Below the pieces are notes generated by a model. That model made no database searches, had not been told where the DNA came from, and worked only from the letters and a program-made list of their open reading frames with translations. A stretch of 13,941 nt of DNA from Patescibacteria group bacterium (GTDB lineage Bacteria; Patescibacteriota; Patescibacteriia; UBA9934; GWF2-40-263). Position 1 is the first letter of the stretch. Each line of letters begins with the position of its first letter. Below, one piece after another: positions 1 through 7,213 of the stretch. Where the stretch lies: contig SCSL01000021.1 of the NCBI GenBank assembly GCA_004298405.1, forward strand, positions 1-13,941, read 5' to 3'. A program made the translations under genes and the position numbers.

Positions 1-135
1 CTGTGAGTTGCATAACGGTTGTACCTTGCCATACCCCTTCAGCCTACCAGAGCGTGGGTAGCGGCTGAAAGTCCTCGCCCTAAAAGGGCGTAGATATCCT
101 AGCGAACTGAGACCATTATACAAAACAAAAAACCC
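1..135 (-). other. structured region downstream of 5S, possible start of another minus-strand transcript
   Basis: Read on the minus strand, the sequence after 5S has a perfect TATAAT (113-118). It then has two potential hairpins: CGCCC/GGGCG around 76-92, and a longer one in which CAGCC and GGCTG enclose CTACC/GGTAG (about 37-70). A minus-strand ATG at 32-30, preceded by GAAGGGG, opens a short frame (MARYNRYATH) that runs off the window. I recognise neither the RNA structure nor the peptide. A regulated leader for a gene outside the window is possible but unproven; no convincing -35 box was found. Confidence 0.25.
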
Positions 136-136
136 T

Positions 137-252
137 TTGTCCTGGCGCCGACCTACTCTCGCGCAAACGCACTACCATCAGCCCGCGGAAGCTTAACTGC
201 CGTGTTCGGGATGGGAACGGGTGTGACCTTCCTGGAAATGGCACCAAGACAA
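137..252 (-). rRNA. rrf: 5S ribosomal RNA
   Basis: The plus strand shows the reverse complement of conserved 5S signatures: CTACTCTCGC near 153-162, CACTACCATCAGC near 170-182, and GTTCGGGATGGGAACGGG near 203-220. The terminal helix is formed by CCTTTGTC (134-141) and GACAAAGG (248-255). The length of roughly 116 nt is normal for bacterial 5S; the ends are accurate to a few bases. It lies downstream of 23S on the same strand and is presumably co-transcribed. On the minus strand the closing helix is followed by a T-rich run (TTTTTTGTTTT, about 121-131), which probably ends the transcript. Confidence 0.93.
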
Positions 253-338
253 AGGATTTTTTGGTTGTAACTGAAAAGGGTAGTGACAAGACTGGAATCA
301 ACAGATTTGCATTTGGATGACATTGGATGAGATGCGCC

Positions 339-404
339 GCTCTGGAGGACAAAAATTGCCGAGGCGACCTTCCTGGTCGTTGAGGTAATTTTTGTCCGAA
401 GAGC
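339..404 (-). other. 23S-5S spacer hairpin
   Basis: Within the 183-nt spacer between 23S and 5S, GGACAAAAATTGCC (347-360) is the complement, with one G-U pair, of GGTAATTTTTGTCC (384-397). The stem continues outward with GCTCT (339-343)/AGAGC (400-404), and inside is GCGACC/GGTCGT. No tRNA is present in the spacer. The stem is a plausible RNase III-type processing site separating 23S from 5S; that role is inferred from position only. Confidence 0.6.
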
Positions 405-425
405 AAGCAGATCGCCAATGTCGTT

Positions 426-449
426 CAAATACAGAAGTGGTTGTAGAGC
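426..449 (-). other. 3' arm of the 23S precursor processing stem (pairs with 4422-4445)
   Basis: Bases 439-449 are exactly complementary to 4422-4432 (helix 1). The flanking bases 426-438 then pair with 4433-4445 for about 12 further positions, counting G-U pairs. A near-continuous stem of about 23 bp therefore closes the 23S precursor, as in bacterial rRNA operons cut by RNase III. It supports processing of 23S from its own precursor without a 16S partner. Confidence 0.65.
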
Positions 450-711
450 TCGTCCTATTAGTACCGCTCGGCTGAACGTCTTACGACGCGTACACCTGCG
501 ACCTATCAACCTCATCATCTCTGAGGGGACTCAACTGAAGACTTATCTTTGGAACGGCTTCGCACTTAGATGCTTTCAGCGCTTATCCGAGCCGAACGTA
601 GCTACCCGGCGATGCCCTTGGCAGGACAACCGGTACACTAGAGGTTCGTCCATTCCGGTCCTCTCGTACTAGGAATGGGTTCCATCAATCTTCGACGCCC
701 ATGGCAGATAG

Positions 712-744
<33 letters not shown>

Positions 745-745
745 A

Positions 746-807
<62 letters not shown>

Positions 808-1369
808 CGATGAGTCGACATCGAGGTGCCGAACCTCCCCGTCGCTGTGGACGCTTGGGGGAGACTAGCCTGTTATCCCCGGAGTAGCTTTTATCCGATG
901 AGCTTCCGCCGTCCTATTTCGTACGGTCGGATCACTAACTTCCGCTTTCGCGACTGCGCGACTTGTTGGTCTTGCAGTAAAGCTGGCTTCTGCGTTTGCA
1001 CGTCCAGCGCGATTTCCATCCGCGCTAAGCCAACCTTTGTAAACGCCTCCGTTACTTTTTAGGAGGCACCCGCCCCAGGTAAACTACCCATCAGATCCTG
1101 TCCCTGACACCGGTTTCACGGCGCCTGGTTAGAATTCACACAACACAAGGGTGGTATCTCACTGGTGCCTAAGCTCCCACCTATGCTCAACATGTGAAAC
1201 ATGAACCCAAGATCAAATTGTAGTAAAGCTTCACGGGGTCTTTTCGTCTTGCCACGGGTAGTGAGCATCTTCACTCACATTGCAATTTCGCCGAGTACAT
1301 CGTTGAGAGAGTCGTCAACTCGTTATGCCATTCGTGCAGGACGGAACTTACCCGTCAAGGAATTTCGCT

Positions 1370-2205
1370 TGGATCGTTACCATAATTTTCATGGCGTTCT
1401 GATAGCACAATTTTCAGAACCTGCATGTCGCCATGCAGCCCGGACCATCTCTTCATCCTTATAACAAGGATGTTGGCGTATGGTCTCTGAGGATTCCTAT
1501 CAAGTTTTCACGTGGTTTTTGACGATTCATTGTGGAGGCGATGGAGGCAATCGCGACAAGTCCGGCATGCTTCAGATGTTCACCGTTCTTCATTCTATTG
1601 ACACAGTCTGCAAATTTTTCAAAATCTGCCTGCTTTGTCGTCTTCATCTGATACATACGGAAGAAAGGAATAATCACATTGAGAAGATCGTCACGTTTTC
1701 GAACAACGAAACGATACATATGTTCTTTGTGGTTATCATATCGCTTGTTGAGATATAAATTCCCAACACCAAAATAATCACGAAGAATTTTTAGCGACTC
1801 AATGCTCTTTTCTCCCTGGGTTACAGCAAATTCATGAAATGCTTGGTAACCTGTCGTATAGCCTCTTCGTACTACCTTTCCATCTTCAATCTTCCTCGGT
1901 TGTTTTATAAAACCAACCGAGAAACATCCTTCTCCATCAACAAATCCTGTTATCCAACCAATCTTGATAAGTCTTTCCTGCTGGTTGTCTGCACGAGTCG
2001 TTTTTTTACGAGGCATAGAATGTCAAGGAATGTGTTACCTTGTACATTCTAGCATCGTAACGCTCGATACTCCAAACTTTCCAGCATATAGCCAATATTT
2101 TAGGACCACTTTCACATTACTATGAAAGGAGGCAGTCTTCCTTTTCCTCTACAATCGTCCCAGTCCTTCTCCATAATTTAACTAATTTTAGCTAAAGTAT
2201 GGAAA
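1370..2205 (-). other. group I intron in 23S rRNA, inserted after E. coli position U1931
   Basis: Read on the minus strand, the 5' exon ends CCTAAGGT and the 3' exon resumes AGCGAAATTCC. In uninterrupted 23S these are contiguous (CCTAAGGTAGCGAA), which fixes the insertion after U1931. Group I core signatures near the 3' end are TCAGAGACCATACG (P7 5' strand) and AAGAGATGGTCC (P7 3' strand), with P8 closed by CATCC/GGATG. A P9 hairpin follows: CTGCATG, a GCGA tetraloop, CATGCAG. P1 can form between CTAAGG of the exon and CTTTAG in the intron 5' end. The last intron base is A, not the usual omega-G. Introns at this site with LAGLIDADG genes are known from several bacteria and organelles. The endonuclease frame occupies 1459-2016 and ends in the P8 loop. 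Splicing is inferred, not shown. Confidence 0.92.
1459..2016 (-). CDS. LAGLIDADG homing endonuclease encoded in the 23S intron
   Basis: This 185-residue protein has one LAGLIDADG motif, WITGFVDGEGCFSV at about residues 21-34, where the acidic residue of DGEG is the expected metal ligand. A single motif implies a homodimer that cuts the intronless 23S allele near helix 69-71, as in the I-CreI and I-CeuI families; the exact target is inferred. The remaining body is basic, with a FHEFAVTQ strand and KRYDNHKEHMYRFVV, typical of the DNA-binding beta saddle. The frame starts after an AAGG/CCTT hairpin of the intron. Its last codons (ILRDHTPTSLL) lie in the ribozyme R element and P8, so protein and RNA core share bases. 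The frame is intact, suggesting a recently active mobile intron. No good ribosome binding site is seen. Confidence 0.9.
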   Translation of the reverse strand: MPRKKTTRADNQQERLIKIGWITGFVDGEGCFSVGFIKQPRKIEDGKVVRRGYTTGYQAFHEFAVTQGEKSIESLKILRDYFGVGNLYLNKRYDNHKEHMYRFVVRKRDDLLNVIIPFFRMYQMKTTKQADFEKFADCVNRMKNGEHLKHAGLVAIASIASTMNRQKPRENLIGILRDHTPTSLL

Positions 2206-3065
2206 ACCTTAGGACGATTATAGTTATCGCCGGCGTTCATCCGCGCTTCAGTCAGGAGCTTTTCCGACCTAAAGGCCGGATAACCCCCTTCCTTAACGTT
2301 CGGACACTGGCCAGGCATCAGCCCCTATACATCACCTTGCGGTTTAGCAGGGACCTGTGTTTTTGATAAACAGTCGGTTGACGTCTTTCGCTGCGGGTCT
2401 CTCCCTCCCGGGAGAAACCAGTCCTTATCCCGAAGTTACGGACGCTGTTTTGCCTAGTTCCTAAACGATGTTTCTCTCGTACGCCTTAGTGCATTTCGCA
2501 CCCATCCACCTGTGTCGGTTTACGGTACGGGTCCCTATCACATTAACCCTAGCAGCTTTTCTTGGCTCTCTGTCCCTTCCCCTTGCCTGGATTATTCATC
2601 CAAGCTTGCGATTACTTGCGTGTTTGTCACTTACGCGACTGCCTGGCGGATTTACCTACCAGACACCTACAAGCACCCAACGCTATAGCCATAGAGCGCG
2701 GGAAGTTTCAGAAAGCGTCCCTGCATCAGTGTGATAGAGAGTGCTGGAATATGAACCAGCTGTGCATCGACTACGCCTTTCGGCCTTGCCTTAGCTCCCG
2801 ACTAACCCTGGGACGATTCGCGTTGCCCAGGAAACCTTGGATTTACGGCGGACATGATTCTCACATGTCTTTATGCTACTCATGCCAACATTCTCTCTTC
2901 GCATCGCTCCACCATGGGTCACCCCACAGCTTCCGTGCAATACGAATGCTCCCCTACCGCACACGCAACTAGCGTTGCGTGCACCCTCAGCTTCGGTACG
3001 TCATTTAGCCCCGGTACATTTTCCGCGCGAGGAAGCTTGACCAGTGAGCTGTTACGCTATCTTTA

Positions 3066-3101
<36 letters not shown>

Positions 3102-3494
3102 AAAGCCTCTTCACCACGTTTTACACTTAATGACGATTTAGGGACCTTAGCTTGAGATCTGGGCTGTTGCCCTTTCGACTGATGGAGCTTAGCCCCCATA
3201 GTCTGACTGCCGGGAACACAAATTGGTATTCGGAGTTTGGTTAGGCTCGCTAGCTAAAAGCCGCTAAGCCCATTCAGTGCTCTACCCCCAATGTGTTTTA
3301 ACCGACGCTAGCCCAAAAGCTATCTCGGGGAGAACCAGCTATTACCGAGTTCGATTGGAATTTCTCCGCTATCCACATGTCATCCCGGACTTTTGCACAG
3401 GTCTAGGGTTCGGACCTCCACGGGTTGTTACGCCCGCTTCACCCTGCACATGGATAGGTCACCCGGTTTCGGGTCGTGTGCGCGCCACTCTCTA

Positions 3495-3560
3495 ATTTTA
3501 TACTCGACCCGGCTTACGCAAACTAGCGCAAGCGGAAGGACCGAGTATAAAAATAGATCA
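3495..3560 (-). other. extended hairpin inside 23S rRNA (domain II side)
   Basis: Compared with remembered E. coli 23S, the stretch after the conserved GGTTTCGGGTC block (about 3467-3477) is about 70 nt longer. The extra bases contain a perfect 10-bp inverted repeat, TTTATACTCG (about 3498-3507) and CGAGTATAAA (about 3542-3551), enclosing CGCAAACTAGCGCAAGCG-like sequence. It has no reading frame and looks like a helix extension retained in the rRNA, not an intron. The length difference is estimated by eye. Confidence 0.55.
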
Positions 3561-3720
3561 CGCGGGTTAACGCTCGCTTTCACTATGCCTTCGTCCCGGA
3601 GGACTTAAGCAAGCGACGCACAGCACACTCGTTGGCTCATTCTTCAATAGGAATGCCGTCACCCTTGCGGGCTCCGACTCCTTGTAAGCATACGGTTTCA
3701 GATACTATTTCATTCCCCTT

Positions 3721-3754
<34 letters not shown>

Positions 3755-4110
3755 GTTCACTATCGATCAGAACATGTATTTAGTCTTGCCAAATAGTCTC
3801 GGCTGGTTCCTACAGGATTTCACGAGTCCCGTAGTACTCAAGGTTCTCCACTATGATGAATGTAAAATATTTCGTGTACAGGACTTTCACCTTCTTTGGT
3901 TCTGCGTTCCAGCAGATTCTCCTATATATTCATTTCACCACCCGTTCCTGGAAGGAAACGGACATGGAGCCTTACAACACCTATCCCTCACAACGACTTC
4001 CATCTTTCGCCACCGCTTACACAATCGGTACAAGTACCTATCATGCTTGCCATGACTTCATGAAGGAGGTTTGGACTGTTCCCCGTTCGCTCGCCGCTAC
4101 TGAGGGAATG

Positions 4111-4196
4111 TGTTAGGTGGTTAGGTGCTAGGTGGTTAGGTTGTTAGAAAACTGCCTAACACCTAAAACCTAGATCCTAGAACCTAAAACCTAACG
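4111..4196 (-). repeat. TTAGG/CCTAA-rich imperfect hairpin inserted in 23S domain I
   Basis: Between the conserved block CGCTCGCCGCTACTGAGGGAAT (about 4087-4108) and TTTTCTTTTCCTC (about 4202-4214), where E. coli has only a short loop, there are about 85 bases. They are made of repeats of GGTTAGGT/GCTAGGT (4112-4147), then CCTAACACCTAAAACC and CCTAGAACCTAAAACC (4155-4194). The two halves are near-complementary and fold into one long imperfect hairpin. The quasi-periodic CCTAA(A) units resemble dispersed intergenic repeats more than an rRNA expansion segment. It has no protein-coding potential. Confidence 0.7.
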
Positions 4197-4445
4197 ATAC
4201 TTTTTCTTTTCCTCTGGGTACTGAGATGTTTCACTTCTCCAGGTTTCCTCCTTGCACCTATGTATTCAGTACAAGGTCATGCGGCATTCCCCGCATGGGG
4301 TTTCCCCATTCGGACATCTCCGGATCAAAGGTTGCTTGCCACCTCCCCGAAGCTTATCGCAGGCTGCTACGTCCTTCATCGGCACGTTCTGTCGAGCCAT
4401 CCTCCGTATGCTCTTAATGATGCTCTACAACCGCTTCCATATTCG

Positions 4446-4821
4446 ACTTTCTCAAAATGGAGCGATCGATTGATTCTCTATTCACGATCTACATTTCGTA
4501 GTCGTGATGTATCACTACCCTTTATTCAGTTGTTAAAGTTCTATTCTGGTGTCCATGACTTCTTTCCTTCGAACCAGAGTTCAGTCGTCTTCGACTCTGC
4601 TCTGGATCCAAGGACACAAAAACCGCCTAGGCGGTCTTATCGCAACCAAAGTTGTACGATAAGATCGCTCTATCATCGTGACGCTTTAGCTGAGTTCATC
4701 ATAAGGGAATCTCCATAAGCTCTTGCCGCTTCTATCCCTGCCATGCATCAGGTATTCTAGGGACAAGCGAGCGAAGAGCCTTAATTCAAATGCACCGGCA
4801 GTTTAGTCGAAGGGAAGAAAG
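4446..4821 (-). other. gene-free leader region upstream of 23S with several hairpins
   Basis: These 376 bases contain no credible gene, tRNA or 16S sequence. Hairpins seen: CACGA..CTAC/GTAG..TCGTG (about 4484-4507). A nested stem-loop at 4549-4617, with GTGTCC/GGACAC outside, CCAGAG/CTCTGG in the middle and AGTCG/CGACT inside. A palindrome at 4622-4635. A stem CTTATCG-CAAC/GTTG-CGATAAG (about 4636-4662). The rRNA promoter should lie here on the minus strand, but I could not find a convincing -35/-10 pair. Confidence 0.5.
4618..4635 (-). terminator. terminator-like hairpin in the 23S leader
   Basis: On the minus strand ACCGCC-TA-GGCGGT is a perfect hairpin followed by TTTT then G. A second stem (CTTATCG..CGATAAG) lies just upstream. 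It could end a transcript arriving from the rlmH side, or act as an attenuator in the rRNA leader. The U tract is short, so strength is uncertain. Confidence 0.4.
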
Positions 4822-4839
4822 GTGTCAAGAGTTTTATCT

Positions 4840-5259
4840 ATGCAAAAAATCAAGATAATTACAGTAGGAAAGATGAAACGAGGGCCTTTAAAAGACCTTG
4901 TGGATGAACTGAGGAAAAGATTTGGACCATACGCGAAAGTAAAAGAACTGGTCGTGAATGAACACACTGCGGAAATCCTCAAGGAACAAGACGTGACTAT
5001 TATGCTCACGGAAGAGGGAAAGACTATGGGTTCCATGACCTTCGCAAAAACTCTTCTTACGTGGAGCGAGCATGGCCAGCGAGAACTCACCTTCGTCATC
5101 GCCGGACCGTTTGGATTCAACCGTGATCTGCTCAAACATGCCGACCATGTTCTTTCCTTGTCTCCCATGACCTTCCCGCACGAGATGGCGTATGTCATTT
5201 TACTCGAACAACTCTACCGCGCCGGAACAATCCTTGCGGGAAAAACGTATCACTACTGA
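4840..5259 (+). CDS. rlmH: 23S rRNA (pseudouridine1915-N3)-methyltransferase RlmH
   Basis: RlmH is a small SPOUT-class enzyme that transfers methyl from S-adenosylmethionine to N3 of pseudouridine 1915 in helix 69 of 23S rRNA on assembled 70S ribosomes. The 139-residue length is close to the family norm. Recognisable features are the N-terminal MQKIKIITVGKMK strand, the SAM-loop region FVIAGPFGF (family form usually IGGxxG), and the C-terminal block SLSPMTFPHEMAYVILLEQ followed by LYRAGTILAGKTYHY, with the conserved LYRA and terminal YHY. ATG at 4840 is chosen because the family starts with this strand; an in-frame GTG at 4822 with a purine-rich site just ahead would add six residues. The gene is divergent from the adjacent 23S gene and ends 3 bases before the convergent hydrolase stop codon. 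Confidence 0.93.
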   Translation: MQKIKIITVGKMKRGPLKDLVDELRKRFGPYAKVKELVVNEHTAEILKEQDVTIMLTEEGKTMGSMTFAKTLLTWSEHGQRELTFVIAGPFGFNRDLLKHADHVLSLSPMTFPHEMAYVILLEQLYRAGTILAGKTYHY

Positions 5260-5262
5260 ACT

Positions 5263-5877
5263 TTATAAAAGTGTTTGGATATCGGTATAGTCGTCTGGGA
5301 GTGCCATACCAGGTGCAAACTCAAATGGACGTTTGGAAATCTCTTCGATGGTCTCGAGGAGCACTGGGTGCTTCTCTTCCATGAAGTGCCCATCATTTTG
5401 TGTGACAATGATCCTTGCCTTCAACTGCAAAGCAAGTTTCTCGCCGTGTTCAAATGGAACAATCGTATCGTCCTTGGAGTGAACAACGACATACTCTCGC
5501 GCCTTCCACATGAGCACCTCCGCATCAAGATCCTCCACGAACAGCCGGCGTAACTCCGACCGCGACACCTTCCATGGCGGTCCGACCAAGATAACGGCGC
5601 GCGGCGTCTCGGTCATCTCGACCGCTTCGAGATATTGCAAAATCACGAACGCCCCAAGAGAATGTCCGAGCAAGATATCATCACTCTTCAGAAATCCCAC
5701 TTGCTCCTTCATCGTCTCAATGATGTTGGGAAGGTTGAATCCTTCCTCGTCTTGAATCGATAAAGGGAGTTCAGGGGTGACAACCTCAAAGTTGCGATCA
5801 CGCAATGACGAGGCGAGCCAGGGGTGAAAATTTTTCGATGGGTTAGCGTTGAAGCCGTGGACGAGAATGACGCGCAT
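5263..5877 (-). CDS. RBBP9/YdeN-type serine hydrolase (alpha/beta hydrolase)
   Basis: This 204-residue protein matches the RBBP9/YdeN family of small alpha/beta hydrolases. It has the N-terminal VILVHGFNANPSKNFHPWL (HGF oxyanion region), the nucleophile elbow LLGHSLGAF (GxSxG, Ser near residue 94), an acid loop VVHSKDDTIVP and a catalytic-His loop NDGHFMEE. The triad appears complete. Bacterial members are predicted esterases whose substrates are mostly unknown. The start at 5877 (MRVILVHG) is chosen from the family N-terminus. The frame stays open upstream to 6102, but that extension runs through a REP element and has no family similarity. The protein is probably cytosolic, as no signal peptide is seen. 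It converges on rlmH. Confidence 0.85.
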   Translation of the reverse strand: MRVILVHGFNANPSKNFHPWLASSLRDRNFEVVTPELPLSIQDEEGFNLPNIIETMKEQVGFLKSDDILLGHSLGAFVILQYLEAVEMTETPRAVILVGPPWKVSRSELRRLFVEDLDAEVLMWKAREYVVVHSKDDTIVPFEHGEKLALQLKARIIVTQNDGHFMEEKHPVLLETIEEISKRPFEFAPGMALPDDYTDIQTLL

Positions 5878-5975
5878 AGTTCCTCGAGCGTATCGGAAAT
5901 AACCACACTTGTCGAGACAACAAATGAACGGTACTATCATGGGGCTATGAACCCATAGTGAGTTTTTTTCTGTGT

Positions 5976-6040
5976 GGTAGCCGCAGGCTTTAGCCTGCGC
6001 CATATTTACGCCCGAACGCGGGCTAAAGCCCGCGGCTACC
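5976..6040. repeat. REPIN: two REP hairpins in inverted orientation, with GTAG
   Basis: GGTAGCCGC (5976-5984) is the exact inverse of GCGGCTACC (6032-6040). Each half is itself a palindrome: GCAGGCTTTAGCCTGC on the left and GCGGGCTAAAGCCCGC on the right. Each half carries GTAG on its outer 5' side, as in REP elements mobilised by REP-associated tyrosine transposases (RAYTs). The halves differ by single-base compensated changes (CAGG/CCTG against CGGG/CCCG), showing pairing has been kept. It lies in the spacer between the hydrolase start and the DUF5674 gene. Confidence 0.8.
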
Positions 6041-6112
6041 ATCAAAATATCCGTGGCACAAAAAAAGTTCAGTTTCTCCAACAATAACGGCTCAAAAGTC
6101 AATTAACCAACA

Positions 6113-6478
6113 ATGAGTTCTATGCCATTACAACTCGTGGAGACAATTATTACGCTTGCAGAACTCTCCGTACTTGCAAATGAACGATTTGGCGATCTCG
6201 TGAAAGCTGTCGTTAATGTGAAAAACGGATCGATGGTCGTTGGGTGTGAGTTGCACGTGGACGCAGAACAGTTGCTCCTCCAGAAAGGAGCTCGACAGCA
6301 AGACCTCTGGGGAATCAATCTCTATCCTGACGCGTTCGAGGATCTAGAGCGGTTTGTGGAGTTCGACTCCATGATCAACCTGCGTCCTGGACAAGGAAAT
6401 CGTTCAAGAGGGGTTGAGGATCCGAATATCAGAGAGAAAATTCTTAAAATCGTGCGACAGAAAGTCGTAAAAAATTAG
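6113..6478 (+). CDS. DUF5674 family protein
   Basis: This 121-residue cytosolic protein belongs to DUF5674, a family of unknown function. The sequence shows the family core: MVVGCELHVDAEQLLLQKGA, then RQQDLWGINLYPD, then FVEFDSMINLRPGQGNRSRG with VEDPNIREKI. The conserved Trp-Gly-x-Asn-Leu-Tyr-Pro and the NxRPxQGNRSRGV block are the strongest marks. The first ATG is used; an alternative ATG three codons later would change little, and neither has a clear Shine-Dalgarno site. The next gene starts one base after the stop, so the two are probably translated from one message. No catalytic residues can be assigned with confidence. Confidence 0.85.
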   Translation: MSSMPLQLVETIITLAELSVLANERFGDLVKAVVNVKNGSMVVGCELHVDAEQLLLQKGARQQDLWGINLYPDAFEDLERFVEFDSMINLRPGQGNRSRGVEDPNIREKILKIVRQKVVKN

Positions 6479-6479
6479 T

Positions 6480-6806
6480 ATGCCTGCACATCACGCTTCT
6501 CTCGCTGCTGGGCGATGGCAACAGTTCACTCTCTCAGAGCAACTTGGACACGTTGGTTCGGAAGTAAGCCGCGCATGGAAAGCCCAAGGAAACGAACAGC
6601 GATTTTGGTCCGCGGCAACGCGAGCGTTTGAACTTCTCGACCTCACGATTGAAGACCCTCGATGGCGTTCCAGGTTACGGGAACTTCTCCGTGTACGAGA
6701 GGTACTCGCTGATGCAGTTCTGGGTGGGTCTGAGTACCAGTCAACCCTCATGGACTTGGACAAATATTTTTTCTCTTTTGCTCGAGCCTCCCAATCGAAC
6801 CGATGA
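6480..6806 (+). CDS. conserved hypothetical protein of CPR-like type, coupled to DUF5674
   Basis: This 108-residue protein is predicted to be helical. Visible blocks are LSEQLGHVGSEVSRAWKAQG, a central FWSAATRAFELLDLTIEDPR and a C-terminal STLMDLDKYFFSFARAS. I recall similar short proteins from Patescibacteria genomes, with the pattern LGNIGSEV...RALELIDLTI...YFxxFA, but know no function. ATG follows the upstream stop by a single base, suggesting termination-reinitiation coupling with the DUF5674 protein and a shared role. The stop is 6 bases before tRNA-Leu, so the tRNA may be cut from the same transcript. There is no signal peptide or membrane segment. Confidence 0.75.
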   Translation: MPAHHASLAAGRWQQFTLSEQLGHVGSEVSRAWKAQGNEQRFWSAATRAFELLDLTIEDPRWRSRLRELLRVREVLADAVLGGSEYQSTLMDLDKYFFSFARASQSNR

Positions 6807-6812
6807 GAATCT

Positions 6813-6896
6813 GGGCAGGTGGTGAAATGGCAGACACACTAGCCTTAGGAGCTAGCGCCGCAAGGCATGAGGGTTCAAGTCCCTCCCTGCCCACCA
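6813..6896 (+). tRNA. tRNA-Leu(TAG), CCA encoded
   Basis: A complete class II cloverleaf can be drawn. Acceptor GGGCAGG (6813-6819) pairs with CCTGCCC (6886-6892). The anticodon arm is CTAGC-CTTAGGA-GCTAG (6839-6855) with anticodon TAG (6846-6848). The long variable arm is GCC-GCAA-GGC (6857-6866). The T arm is GAGGG-TTCAAGT-CCCTC (6869-6885). Discriminator A6893 is followed by an encoded CCA. It reads CUA and probably other CUN codons. Confidence 0.96.
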
Positions 6897-6983
6897 GAAT
6901 AGAACTTAATGATTCTATGCTGAATGGAAAGAATCAAAGCGAGATACGTATGTACTCCCCCATCACGACCATCCAAACCTAAC

Positions 6984-7015
6984 CAAAACCGTCCCCACCA
7001 GGGCGGTTTTGTTTT
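6984..7015 (+). terminator. intrinsic terminator after tRNA-Leu
   Basis: AAAACCGTCC (6985-6994) pairs with GGGCGGTTTT (7001-7010), with one G-U, around the loop CCACCA. It is followed by GTTTT. The T-rich tail supports termination of the DUF5674-tRNA transcript; the A-rich left arm makes it possibly bidirectional. Confidence 0.75.
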
Positions 7016-7097
7016 GGCGGACAAAAATAGTCGCTGAGTTGAGAGGTGTTTTGTGTACTCGCTGGCGAGCCTCGTGCAAAATTCGCGCCTAACGCAA

Positions 7098-7126
7098 TTG
7101 ACCATCGCGCAAAACCATGTTGTGAT
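7098..7126 (+). promoter_or_regulatory. possible sigma-70-type promoter for the lamin-tail gene
   Basis: TTGACC (7098-7103) and TGTGAT (7121-7126) are separated by exactly 17 bases. The -35 matches the consensus at five of six positions and the -10 at four. Transcription would start near 7132-7134, a few bases before the large hairpin at 7140, placing that hairpin in the 5' leader. Confidence 0.35.
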
Positions 7127-7139
7127 GAACGTACAAAAG

Positions 7140-7213
7140 AAGACCCCTCTTCAACGTCTCTCCCCTACGCTCTTACGAGCTTCGGGGGACGTGCGCGAGG
7201 GGTCTTTCTTTTT
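7140..7213 (+). terminator. long terminator-like hairpin in the leader of the lamin-tail gene
   Basis: AAGACCCCTC (7140-7149) is the exact complement of GAGGGGTCTT (7197-7206), followed by a T-rich tail (TTTCTTTTT). Inside are ACGTC/GACGT, CCCC/GGGG and a tip GCTC-TTAC-GAGC, so the whole 67-nt segment folds. It stands 44 bases ahead of the ATG at 7258 with no gene before it after the tRNA terminator. It could therefore be a leader attenuator or the 3' end of a short RNA. Confidence 0.65.

Noticed and set aside
1480..2052. Plus-strand frames opposite the homing endonuclease
   Set aside because: They are antisense shadows of a clearly recognisable LAGLIDADG gene and have no features of their own.
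1370..2205. Archaeal-type bulge-helix-bulge intron
   Set aside because: The absence of a terminal G raised this, but a clear group I P7/P8 core (CAGAGACCATACG...AAGAGATGGTCC) and a GNRA-capped P9 argue for group I.
4440..4821. 16S rRNA or spacer tRNA upstream of 23S
   Set aside because: No 16S signature and no cloverleaf could be found on either strand.
4803..5198. Minus-strand frame opposite rlmH
   Set aside because: The plus-strand product is a clear RlmH; the opposite frame is low-complexity and Ser-rich, as expected of a shadow.
5878..6102. N-terminal extension of the hydrolase up to 6102
   Set aside because: The extension translates a REPIN and spacer, and the family begins at MRVILVHG (5877).
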